Below are positions 19,024 to 26,487 of a stretch of 64,000 nt of DNA, one piece after another. This stretch comes from Flavobacterium profundi (lineage in GTDB: Bacteria > Bacteroidota > Bacteroidia > Flavobacteriales > Flavobacteriaceae), in contig NZ_VDCZ01000003.1 in assembly GCF_006491645.1 (NCBI RefSeq), positions 62,001 to 126,000 on the forward strand, read 5' to 3'. The notes below the pieces were generated by a model. That model was given only the letters and a program-made list of their open reading frames with translations, had not been told where the DNA came from and made no database searches. Position 1 is the stretch's first letter. Each line of letters opens with the position of its first letter. Position numbers and translations under genes: made by a program.

Positions 19024-20379
19024 CTAAATTTCTAAAACCTCACCTCTTTTAGGGATTTCACAGCTAATTTGTAATCGTTCTTCGATTTTATTTTTCAATT
19101 CTTCTGCTCCAGCTGCTTCACCATGCACTAAAAAAATTTTATTAGGTTTATCTTTTAATTCACTAAGCCAATGTATTAAATCATTCTGGTCTCCATGAGC
19201 TGATAGTCCTTCAATCGATAAAACTGTAGCCTTAACGGGATAAACTTTTCCATACATTTTAATAGTAGGCTCTCCTTCTAATAATTTTCTGCCTCTAGTA
19301 CCTTCTGCTTGATAACCAACTAAAACAACGGTGTTTTCAGGCTTATCTATATATCTTTCTAGATATGACAACACTCTGCCACCTGTAATCATTCCACTTG
19401 CTGCTATAACAACCTTAGGTCTTGAATCATAAATTGTTTCTATAGTATCTTTATATTCAGAGATTAAAGTAAAAGCTTTACACATTGCTATACATTCTTC
19501 ATCATTTAATTTATGCCATTTTCGATTATTGAGAAACAATTCTAAGACATCAATTCCCATAGGTGTATCTATAACATAGCGCATATTAGGTATTTTATTT
19601 ACCTTTTTTAATTGCCAAATTAAATACATGATAACTTGCACCCTCTCTACAGCAAAGCTAGGTATAATAAGATTCCCTCCTCTATTATAGGTATTGTTAA
19701 TGATTATTTCTAAATCAAATAAGGGATTTGTATTTGGATGCACTCGATTTCCATAGGTACTTTCCAAAAAAATATAGTCTGCTTTATGAGGTTTTTGCAC
19801 TGGATATAAGAGTACATCATCGTCTTGACCAATATCTCCCGAAAAAACCAACGTTTTCCCTTCTATTTCTAAAGTAATTGAACAGGCACCTAAAATATGT
19901 GACGCATAAAAAAAAGAAAATGAAACAGTTTCAGATAAAGAAATTATTTCCTCTTTCTCAACTACTTTAAACATAGAAAAAACAGGTTGCACTTCTTCTA
20001 CTGTATATAAAGGCAATGCTGGATTATGTTTTGAATACTGCTCCTTATTTGCTTTTTCAGCTTCTTCTTCTTGTATTTTGGCACTATCTAATAAAATTAA
20101 TTTGGTAATTTCCTTAGTGGGTGATGTACAGAAGATTTTTCCCTTAAATCCATCTTTTACTAATTTTGGTAACCATCCGCAATGATCTAAATGTCCATGT
20201 GTCAGTAATACATAATCTATTTTTTTAGGATCATATGGTAATGGTAAGCGATTTAACTCCCTTAATTCTTTCAAACCTTGAAACAATCCACAATCTACTA
20301 GAATTGAAATCGAAGCGGTTTCAATTAATGTTTTAGAACCAGTAACGGTCCCTGCTCCTCCTAAAAAATGTATTTTCAT
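19024..20379 (-). CDS. MBL-fold beta-CASP hydrolase (CPSF/YshI-like RNA-processing family)
   Basis: A 451-residue metallo-beta-lactamase-fold enzyme. The metal site is LTHGHLDHCGWLPKL (HxHxDH), with ASHILGAC and FSGDIGQDDD as further ligands. A beta-CASP domain (about 190-370) contains KVVIAASGMITGGR, and LVHGEAAG lies near the end. This layout is that of CPSF-73/Ysh1-like nucleases of archaea and bacteria with RNA or DNA nuclease activity. It overlaps the upstream ATP-cone/nuclease-fold gene by 4 bp, so the two are translationally coupled. Confidence 0.92.
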   Translation of the reverse strand: MKIHFLGGAGTVTGSKTLIETASISILVDCGLFQGLKELRELNRLPLPYDPKKIDYVLLTHGHLDHCGWLPKLVKDGFKGKIFCTSPTKEITKLILLDSAKIQEEEAEKANKEQYSKHNPALPLYTVEEVQPVFSMFKVVEKEEIISLSETVSFSFFYASHILGACSITLEIEGKTLVFSGDIGQDDDVLLYPVQKPHKADYIFLESTYGNRVHPNTNPLFDLEIIINNTYNRGGNLIIPSFAVERVQVIMYLIWQLKKVNKIPNMRYVIDTPMGIDVLELFLNNRKWHKLNDEECIAMCKAFTLISEYKDTIETIYDSRPKVVIAASGMITGGRVLSYLERYIDKPENTVVLVGYQAEGTRGRKLLEGEPTIKMYGKVYPVKATVLSIEGLSAHGDQNDLIHWLSELKDKPNKIFLVHGEAAGAEELKNKIEERLQISCEIPKRGEVLEI

Positions 20380-21209
20380 CTATTTAATAATTGATTACTT
20401 TCTTCTTTAATACGTTTCATTCTGTTTTCACTAATTTTTAGTTTATAAAAACTATCTTGAAAATGCATTAAATCATATACGGTAAGAATATCTTGTAACA
20501 ATAGCATCTCTTTTTCAGCAGCAGTTAGCGTAGTCAAACAAGTTATTGGATACACCTTGTAATGGTTTACTAAATCTTTAATTCCTGCTTGAAAAGGATA
20601 ATCCCAGCTAAGCAACTTTAATCCAGAACACTCACCAAACTTGATAGCTTCCGTAGTAAATTTACTATTGGTTACTAACCAACATACCGATATCATTTCC
20701 TCCTTTTTAAAAATAGTATAGGTCATTTTGTTCATATCATTAAAACGAGACAAAATATACATGGGTACTTTTACATCGGTTTTAGCCTCTTGACTACTAT
20801 GAAACTTACATTCAACCATACTTACATGTGTTTCTTTCTTTAGTAAAATATCTAATTCGTGAGAAACACATTTCCCTTTTAAAAAAATATTAGTTTTAAC
20901 TTGATATTCTTGCACTTCAAAAAGTCTAGAAATAAACTTCTCAAAATAAAATCCAGCTGGCCCTAGAGCAAATATTCCGTTTTTCAAACTATAACGTGCT
21001 GCATTAGCTTTAGAAATTAATTTCAATTTTTGAAATGCTAAAGCATATACTTTATTGGATGTTATACCATTATATAATTGCGGTTGAATCTCATGAAGTA
21101 TTTTTTTAGCAACAGTAATACTTGCACCAGAGTTTACTAATGAAGCAATTAGTTTTGTATTATCAAATTCGACAATTTGACCCGATTTCTTTTTAATTTT
21201 CATTCCCAT
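20376..21209 (-). CDS. ATP-cone plus Mrr-like restriction-endonuclease-fold protein
   Basis: A 277-residue protein. The N-terminal about 90 residues look like an ATP-cone (KIKKKSGQIVEFDNTKLIAS, then YALAFQKLK). The central part has a PD-(D/E)xK nuclease pattern (CVSHELDILLKKETHVSMVE followed by CKFH, about 114-137). The C-terminal part is helical. Both ATG codons at 21209 and 21203 are possible starts. It is co-encoded with the beta-CASP hydrolase by a 4-bp overlap, a pairing seen in other bacteria, suggesting a joint nucleic-acid processing role. No methylase or specificity gene is nearby, so it is not a classical restriction system. Confidence 0.85.
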   Translation of the reverse strand: MGMKIKKKSGQIVEFDNTKLIASLVNSGASITVAKKILHEIQPQLYNGITSNKVYALAFQKLKLISKANAARYSLKNGIFALGPAGFYFEKFISRLFEVQEYQVKTNIFLKGKCVSHELDILLKKETHVSMVECKFHSSQEAKTDVKVPMYILSRFNDMNKMTYTIFKKEEMISVCWLVTNSKFTTEAIKFGECSGLKLLSWDYPFQAGIKDLVNHYKVYPITCLTTLTAAEKEMLLLQDILTVYDLMHFQDSFYKLKISENRMKRIKEESNQLLNR

Positions 21210-21231
21210 TAAAAATAATACACTAAGGTAA

Positions 21232-21678
21232 TCATTTTTTAATCATTTTTTGATAGTAAAAAGCGGGTATAAATAACACTAAAAACAAAGGCTGAATTAA
21301 AAAACGTCTCACATAAAAAAGAATGAGATAATTAGGTTGTTTAGAAGCCTGTAATAAAAAGAAAAAACACCCTATTAAAACTAAAAAAAATAGAAGATAT
21401 AGTACAGAAGACAAAAAGATGATTTTTTTATCTCTAAAAAGAAGATACAAGATTAGCAAAGACAAAATCATATGCAATCCATATCGAAAGACAATCCCTA
21501 AAAACAATTGTAGACTATTAAAATCAGGTAAAACTTGGTTTTGATAATCTCTTTTAAAGAAATCTAAAAAAGGATCATAAAACAAAAAGTCTTCATAAAT
21601 TCTTATCAAAACGATACAAACTAAGGCTATTACTAGCAAGCCAAAACGAAATATTTGTTTAGGAAGTTCTTTTATCAT
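21232..21678 (-). CDS. Exosortase F system-associated membrane protein
   Basis: A 148-residue integral membrane protein with about four hydrophobic helices (about 9-28, 60-81, 86-110, 122-141). The loop RIYEDFLFYDPFLDFFKRDY is characteristic of the small partner encoded next to exosortase F in flavobacteria. It overlaps the end of xrtF by 20 bp and is translated right after it. Its mechanistic role is unknown; the constant pairing suggests it supports or regulates XrtF. Confidence 0.9.
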   Translation of the reverse strand: MIKELPKQIFRFGLLVIALVCIVLIRIYEDFLFYDPFLDFFKRDYQNQVLPDFNSLQLFLGIVFRYGLHMILSLLILYLLFRDKKIIFLSSVLYLLFFLVLIGCFFFLLQASKQPNYLILFYVRRFLIQPLFLVLFIPAFYYQKMIKK

Positions 21679-22210
21679 AACCTGAAAATTTCATTACCCA
21701 AAGTACCCATAACAAAAAAACAACACCATATATAAATAATGGAAAAACAGTCCCATGGAGCAATGCTTCATATGCTGGATAATAATACAAAGCATATGTT
21801 AATAAAGCAATCCGTACCACATTCAAAATATGAATGACCAATCCTCCAAGTAGGATATACAAAAAGGTACGCTTAAACTTCACAGAAAAAGCAAACACAA
21901 AGGCCGCAAATAAAATAATCACACTAATGGCATTACAACCTTCAATCATTCTAGAAACATATTTCCCTTTGTATAGAATTTTTAAAGAAGGATCATTCGG
22001 ATTTTTCAAAATAGTGGCTTCCTGTCCAAAAAATGTCAAAAAAGCTTTGGTTTGGTTCGCTACGCTAACCGATATTTCATCAATCTCATTTTGAGCAGTA
22101 TCAAAACCACTTAAATACATTTGATAAAGAAATGTAAAAAAGATATAGAAAAGTAAAAACTTTGCTAAAAAGACAAGAAAAGGTTTATATTCAACAAAAA
22201 GAGATTTCAA
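21659..22210 (-). CDS. xrtF: Exosortase family protein XrtF
   Basis: A 183-residue membrane protein with several helices. The exosortase catalytic triad is visible: Cys in MIEGCNAISVIILF (about residue 89), Arg in NVVRIALLTYAL (about 133) and His in ALLHGTVFPLFI (about 150). Exosortases are transpeptidase-like enzymes that process C-terminal sorting signals of exported proteins, analogous to sortase. The gene overlaps its associated-protein gene downstream and is divergent from the GAF-domain gene. Confidence 0.92.
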   Translation of the reverse strand: MKSLFVEYKPFLVFLAKFLLFYIFFTFLYQMYLSGFDTAQNEIDEISVSVANQTKAFLTFFGQEATILKNPNDPSLKILYKGKYVSRMIEGCNAISVIILFAAFVFAFSVKFKRTFLYILLGGLVIHILNVVRIALLTYALYYYPAYEALLHGTVFPLFIYGVVFLLWVLWVMKFSGYDKRTS

Positions 22211-22258
22211 ACTGGTATTTTTAACAAAAATATATAATTTTTGATAGGAAAGAATAAA

Positions 22259-22266
22259 TACTTTTG
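22259..22266 (+). promoter_or_regulatory. -7 box (TAnnTTTG) for the GAF-domain gene
   Basis: TACTTTTG, a perfect match to the Bacteroidota -7 consensus, 17 bp before the start codon. A TTG lies at 22241-22243, a somewhat short 15-bp spacing. Confidence 0.5.
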
Positions 22267-22283
22267 CAAAAACATTTTAAACC

Positions 22284-22739
22284 ATGTCATTCGAAAATTT
22301 AAAACCAGAAGTAACCCAAATAATTGCATCAGAAAACACTTCTCGAGACGAGAAATTATTACAAATTTGTCAATTATTACAAGATAACATTTCCTATTAC
22401 AATTGGGTCGGATTTTATTTTGCCAATCACGAAACCAAGACCTTACATTTAGGTCCGTATGTAGGTGCTGAAACCGATCATACAGTAATTCCATTTGGCA
22501 AAGGCATTTGTGGTCAAGTAGCCGAATCCAACGCTAATTTTGTGGTGCCTGATGTAGCAGCTCAAGACAATTATATTGCCTGTAGTTTTACCGTAAAATC
22601 AGAAATTGTGGTACCTTTATTTGTAAAGGGTCAAAATATTGGTCAAATCGATATCGATTCTCATGTAATTGATCCTTTTACTGAAGCAGACGAACGCTTT
22701 TTAGAATTTGTGAACGAACAAGTAGCTACTTTGTATTAA
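22284..22739 (+). CDS. msrC: GAF-domain free methionine-(R)-sulfoxide reductase (fRMsr-like)
   Basis: A 151-residue single GAF domain. The fRMsr signature is present: NWVGFYF near the start, GKGICGQVAESNANFVVPDV (one active-site-region Cys at about 76) and NYIACSFTVKSEIVVPL (a second Cys at about 99), then a conserved acidic IGQIDIDSH. The enzyme reduces free methionine-R-sulfoxide in the cytoplasm. The third cysteine of the E. coli enzyme is not obvious here, so the recycling disulfide may differ. The gene symbol is by family only. Confidence 0.85.
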   Translation: MSFENLKPEVTQIIASENTSRDEKLLQICQLLQDNISYYNWVGFYFANHETKTLHLGPYVGAETDHTVIPFGKGICGQVAESNANFVVPDVAAQDNYIACSFTVKSEIVVPLFVKGQNIGQIDIDSHVIDPFTEADERFLEFVNEQVATLY

Positions 22740-22751
22740 TTTTTATTTTTT

Positions 22752-22846
22752 GGAGCCTTCTCCAGCTGTACACTATATCTTTTTACTTTTTTGATTATAA
22801 AGACGTTATAAAAAAAGTAAAAAGGATGCCGTTTCCATCTGGGCTA
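22752..22846 (+). repeat. Structured intergenic element (GGAGCC...CTGGGCT type)
   Basis: A 14-bp perfect stem (CTTTTTACTTTTTT at 22779-22792 with AAAAAAGTAAAAAG at 22811-22824) is extended inside by TTATAA/TTATAA around the loop AGACG. It is flanked by GGAGCCTTCTCCAGCTGTAC on the left and GGATGCCGTTTCCATCTGGG on the right, whose ends (AGCC, CCAG / CTGG, GGCT) can also pair. It lies just after the GAF gene and may end its transcript. I recall similar elements between genes in other flavobacterial genomes, which cannot be checked here. Confidence 0.65.
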
Positions 22847-22891
22847 TTAAAAATAAATACCAAAACATAGCAATTAATATATTATAATTTC

Positions 22892-22899
22892 TATATTTG
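22892..22899 (+). promoter_or_regulatory. -7 box (TAnnTTTG) for rpsO
   Basis: TATATTTG, a perfect Bacteroidota -7 box, 58 bp before rpsO. It predicts an about 50-nt leader. No clear TTG -33 box is present. Confidence 0.55.
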
Positions 22900-22957
22900 C
22901 ACCCGAATTGGAATAACATCCATTTCATACATAATAATCATTTAAAATAATATTAGC

Positions 22958-23227
22958 ATGTACTTAACTAAAGAAGTTAAAGAAGAAATCTTCGCTAAAC
23001 ACGGAGGAAAAGCAGAAAACACAGGATCTGCTGAAGGACAAATCGCTTTGTTTACATTCAGAATCAACCACTTAACAGGACACTTAAAAGCAAATCGTCA
23101 TGATTATAACACAGAGCGTTCGTTAGTGAAATTAGTAGGTAAAAGAAGAAGCCTTCTTGACTACTTAAAAAAGAAAGATATCAACAGATATCGTGAGATT
23201 ATCAAGGAATTAAATATCAGAAAATAA
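22958..23227 (+). CDS. rpsO: Ribosomal protein S15
   Basis: An 89-residue S15 with family landmarks: NTGSAEGQIALFTFRINHLT, HLKANRHDYNTERSLVKLVG and KRRSLLDYLKKKDINRYREI. It binds 16S rRNA and helps assemble the 30S platform. It is followed by a strong terminator and then pnp, the classical rpsO-pnp order, although here pnp must have its own promoter or rely on read-through. Confidence 0.99.
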   Translation: MYLTKEVKEEIFAKHGGKAENTGSAEGQIALFTFRINHLTGHLKANRHDYNTERSLVKLVGKRRSLLDYLKKKDINRYREIIKELNIRK

Positions 23228-23234
23228 TCAACTT

Positions 23235-23257
23235 AAAGGGGCTTTGCGCCCCTTTTT
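23235..23257 (+). terminator. Terminator after rpsO
   Basis: Stem AAAGGGGC/GCCCCTTT (23235-23242 with 23248-23255), loop TTTGC or similar, followed by a T-run. Confidence 0.9.
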
Positions 23258-23363
23258 GTTTTATATATTTTAAAGAAAAAGTTTGGTTTTTCATTGGGTT
23301 TCAAACAACTACGCACACAACAACAACACAACTGACCCTTTGTTTAATTAAGAATTACATTTT

Positions 23364-25532
23364 ATGATTCCAAAAGTATTCCAAGAAGTTATCGATTTGG
23401 GAGATGGTAGAACCATTACAATCGAAACTGGAAAATTAGCCAAACAAGCCGACGGATCAGTCGTAGTAAGAATGGGAGATGCTATGTTATTAGCAACTGC
23501 TGTTTCTGCTAGAACTGCTAATCCAGGAGTTGATTTTTTACCATTAACGGTAGATTATCGTGAAAAATTTGCTGCTGCAGGACGTTTCCCTGGCGGATTT
23601 TTCAAAAGAGAAGCACGTCCTAGCGACAGTGAAGTATTAACAATGAGATTAGTAGACCGTGTATTACGTCCACTTTTCCCAGACGATTATCATGCAGAAA
23701 CACAAGTAATGATTCAATTAATGAGTCATGACGATGCTGTTATGCCTGATGCATTAGCAGGTTTAGCTGCTTCAGCGGCATTAGCTGTTTCAGACATCCC
23801 TTTTTACAACTTAATTTCTGAAGTTCGTGTAGCGCGTATTGATGGAAACTTTGTAATCAACCCAAGCAAAGAACAATTGGCTCTTTCCGATATCGACATG
23901 ATGATTGGAGCTTCTTTAGACTCTGTAGCCATGGTTGAAGGAGAAATGCATGAAATTTCTGAAGCTGAAATGGTGGCTGCCATTAAATTTGCGCATGAAG
24001 CCATTAAAACTCAAATTCATGCACAACAACGCTTAAGAGCTGCTATTGGCACACCTGAATACAGAGAATATGAAGGTGAAGTAGAAGATGAAACCGTATA
24101 TGAAAAAGTCAAAAAAGCGGCTTATGACAAATACTATGCCATCGCTCAAGAAGCATCAGCAAAAAGTGAAAGAGGTGAGAAATTTGCCTTAGTAAAAGAA
24201 GAAGTAAAAGCTTTATTTACTGAAGAAGAATATGCTGAAAATGCAGATTTAGAAGAATTAGTAAGTAAATACAATTATAAAACACAAAAAGAAGCGGTTC
24301 GTAATGTAATCCTTGAAAAAGGAATTCGTTTAGACGGTAGAAAAACTACAGAAATCAGACCTATTTGGTGTGAAGTAGATTATTTACCATCAGTTCACGG
24401 ATCATCACTTTTTACTCGTGGAGAAACACAAGCATTGGCAACAGTAACTTTAGGAACTTCAAGAGAAGCTAATGTCATTGACAATCCTAGTGAACAAGGT
24501 GAAGAGAAGTTCTATTTACATTATAACTTCCCTCCTTTTTCAACAGGTGAAGCAAGACCATTAAGAGGTACTTCTCGTAGAGAAGTAGGTCATGGTAATT
24601 TAGCGCAACGTGCTTTAAAAAACATGATCCCTGCTGATTGTCCTTACACGATTCGTGTAGTTTCTGAAGTATTGGAATCGAATGGTTCTTCTTCAATGGC
24701 TACTGTTTGTGCTGGAACAATGGCTTTAATGGATGCTGGAATTCAAATGACAAAACCAGTATCTGGTATTGCTATGGGATTAATTACAGATGGTGAGAAA
24801 TTTGCTGTTCTTTCTGATATTTTAGGTGATGAAGATCACTTAGGAGATATGGACTTTAAAGTAACAGGTACTGCTGAAGGAATTACAGCTTGTCAAATGG
24901 ACATCAAAATTGATGGATTACGTTATGACATTATGGAACAAGCTTTGGCTCAAGCAAGAGACGGTCGCTTACATATTTTAGGTAAATTAACAGAAACCAT
25001 TTCACAACCAAGAGCAGATGTAAAACCAAAAGCACCAAAAATCATTACAAGAACTATTCCTGGAGCTTTCATTGGAGCTTTAATTGGTCCTGGTGGAAAA
25101 GTAATTCAAGAATTACAAAAAGAAACAGGTACTACTATTGTTATCAATGAAGTTGATGAACAAGGAGTGGTTGAGATTTTAGGAACAAGTCCAGAAGGAA
25201 TTGCAAAAGTACTTGCTAAAATTGATTCTATCGTTTTCAAACCTGAAGTAGGTGAAGCATACGAAGTAAAAGTAATAAAAATGTTAGATTTTGGAGCAGT
25301 CGTAGAATATACAAAAGCACCTGGAAACGAAGTTTTATTACACGTATCTGAATTGGCTTGGGAAAGAACAGAAAACGTAGCTGATGTTGTAAAAATGGGA
25401 GATGTGTTTATGGTAAAATATTTAGGTATCGATCCTAAAACACGCAAAGAAAAAGTCTCTAAAAAAGCACTTATTCCTAGACCTCCAAGAGAAGAGAAAA
25501 AAATCGAAAAGAAAGATAACCCACAAGGTTAA
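23364..25532 (+). CDS. pnp: Polyribonucleotide nucleotidyltransferase (PNPase)
   Basis: A 722-residue phosphorolytic 3'-5' exoribonuclease. Two RNase PH domains (first with [20 protein letters not shown], second with [20 protein letters not shown]), a helical linker between them, a KH domain ([20 protein letters not shown], about 573-592) and an S1 domain (about 630-695, [20 protein letters not shown]). The C-terminal tail is short and basic/acidic mixed. It acts in RNA decay. It follows rpsO after a terminator and a 107-bp gap. Confidence 0.99.
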   Translation: MIPKVFQEVIDLGDGRTITIETGKLAKQADGSVVVRMGDAMLLATAVSARTANPGVDFLPLTVDYREKFAAAGRFPGGFFKREARPSDSEVLTMRLVDRVLRPLFPDDYHAETQVMIQLMSHDDAVMPDALAGLAASAALAVSDIPFYNLISEVRVARIDGNFVINPSKEQLALSDIDMMIGASLDSVAMVEGEMHEISEAEMVAAIKFAHEAIKTQIHAQQRLRAAIGTPEYREYEGEVEDETVYEKVKKAAYDKYYAIAQEASAKSERGEKFALVKEEVKALFTEEEYAENADLEELVSKYNYKTQKEAVRNVILEKGIRLDGRKTTEIRPIWCEVDYLPSVHGSSLFTRGETQALATVTLGTSREANVIDNPSEQGEEKFYLHYNFPPFSTGEARPLRGTSRREVGHGNLAQRALKNMIPADCPYTIRVVSEVLESNGSSSMATVCAGTMALMDAGIQMTKPVSGIAMGLITDGEKFAVLSDILGDEDHLGDMDFKVTGTAEGITACQMDIKIDGLRYDIMEQALAQARDGRLHILGKLTETISQPRADVKPKAPKIITRTIPGAFIGALIGPGGKVIQELQKETGTTIVINEVDEQGVVEILGTSPEGIAKVLAKIDSIVFKPEVGEAYEVKVIKMLDFGAVVEYTKAPGNEVLLHVSELAWERTENVADVVKMGDVFMVKYLGIDPKTRKEKVSKKALIPRPPREEKKIEKKDNPQG

Positions 25533-25553
25533 TTCAATTATTTAGTTCATAAG

Positions 25554-25587
25554 AAATCCCGTTTTATTCATTTAAAACGGGATTTTT
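25554..25587 (+). terminator. Terminator after pnp
   Basis: A 13-bp perfect stem (AAATCCCGTTTTA at 25554-25566 with TAAAACGGGATTT at 25573-25585), a 6-nt loop and a T-run. Confidence 0.92.
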
Positions 25588-25764
25588 GTTATAAGCATAC
25601 TTTCCTCTATAATAAGATTACCACTAAACAAGAGGCGTTTCCTTTTATCAACATATTGCTAAACCTAAGTATTTGTTTTAATAGACATGACGTTAAAATA
25701 GGATGTATAGATTCTTTAATTGAAAAAATAATCTATATTTATGAATTCAAAACAAATAAACAAA

Positions 25765-26487
25765 ATGAAAGCAACAAAAAGAGTTCTTTTAATCCTATTC
25801 TTTTTGGTTTCTATACAATCTAAAAGTCAAAGCTTAAATTCAATTTTCGACTATTTCGACTCGCAGGTTAGCTCCCAAAATTCTTACCTTTTTAACGGTC
25901 GATTATACATCAATTCCTACTTAGTTCTGAATTCGAAAAATCAGTTTTTAAAAGCAAATAAAAACTATACCATAGGTAATATAACTATTGAAAACATAAC
26001 TTTCAATCAAATAGAATTACAATATGATCTTTTTTCTCAAGAACTTATTGTAAAACCCGATCCAAAAACATCCTTATATGGTATAATTGTGGATTCAACA
26101 AAATTGAAACATTTCATGATGTATGATTTGCATTTTGTAAATTTAAAAAGCACTGAAAACTCTTCTTTGCAAGGTATTTTTGAGTTAAGTATTGACAAAC
26201 CAATCGCTTTATTAATCAAACATAAAGTCACTCGCTTTAAAATATTGGATAAAAATTCAATACACTATGAATTTGAACCCAAATATGATTACTACATTGC
26301 TTACAACACCAATTATATACCTGTACATTCAAAAAAAGATTGTATCAAATTGTTTCCAGAATTTAAAAAAGAAATTAAAAATTTCTCTTCTGAAAATGCT
26401 TACATAGATAAGAATGACCCAAAAGAATTCATGAAAAAATTAGTCCTTTATATCAATACGTTAAAAGAGGTTGTAAATGAAAAATAA
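25765..26487 (+). CDS. Exported hypothetical protein at head of TonB receptor cluster
   Basis: About 240 residues with a signal peptide starting at MKATKRVLLILFFLVSIQSK. An upstream ATG at 25741 would add eight polar residues, and it sits directly behind a -7-like TATATTTA, so 25765 is the better start. The body has beta-rich character (YLFNGRLYINSYLVLNSKNQ, KASYL-like strands) and no recognised motif. It overlaps the TonB receptor gene by 11 bp, so the two are translationally coupled. It is probably a periplasmic or outer-membrane partner of that receptor; no function can be assigned. Confidence 0.75.
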   Translation: MKATKRVLLILFFLVSIQSKSQSLNSIFDYFDSQVSSQNSYLFNGRLYINSYLVLNSKNQFLKANKNYTIGNITIENITFNQIELQYDLFSQELIVKPDPKTSLYGIIVDSTKLKHFMMYDLHFVNLKSTENSSLQGIFELSIDKPIALLIKHKVTRFKILDKNSIHYEFEPKYDYYIAYNTNYIPVHSKKDCIKLFPEFKKEIKNFSSENAYIDKNDPKEFMKKLVLYINTLKEVVNEK

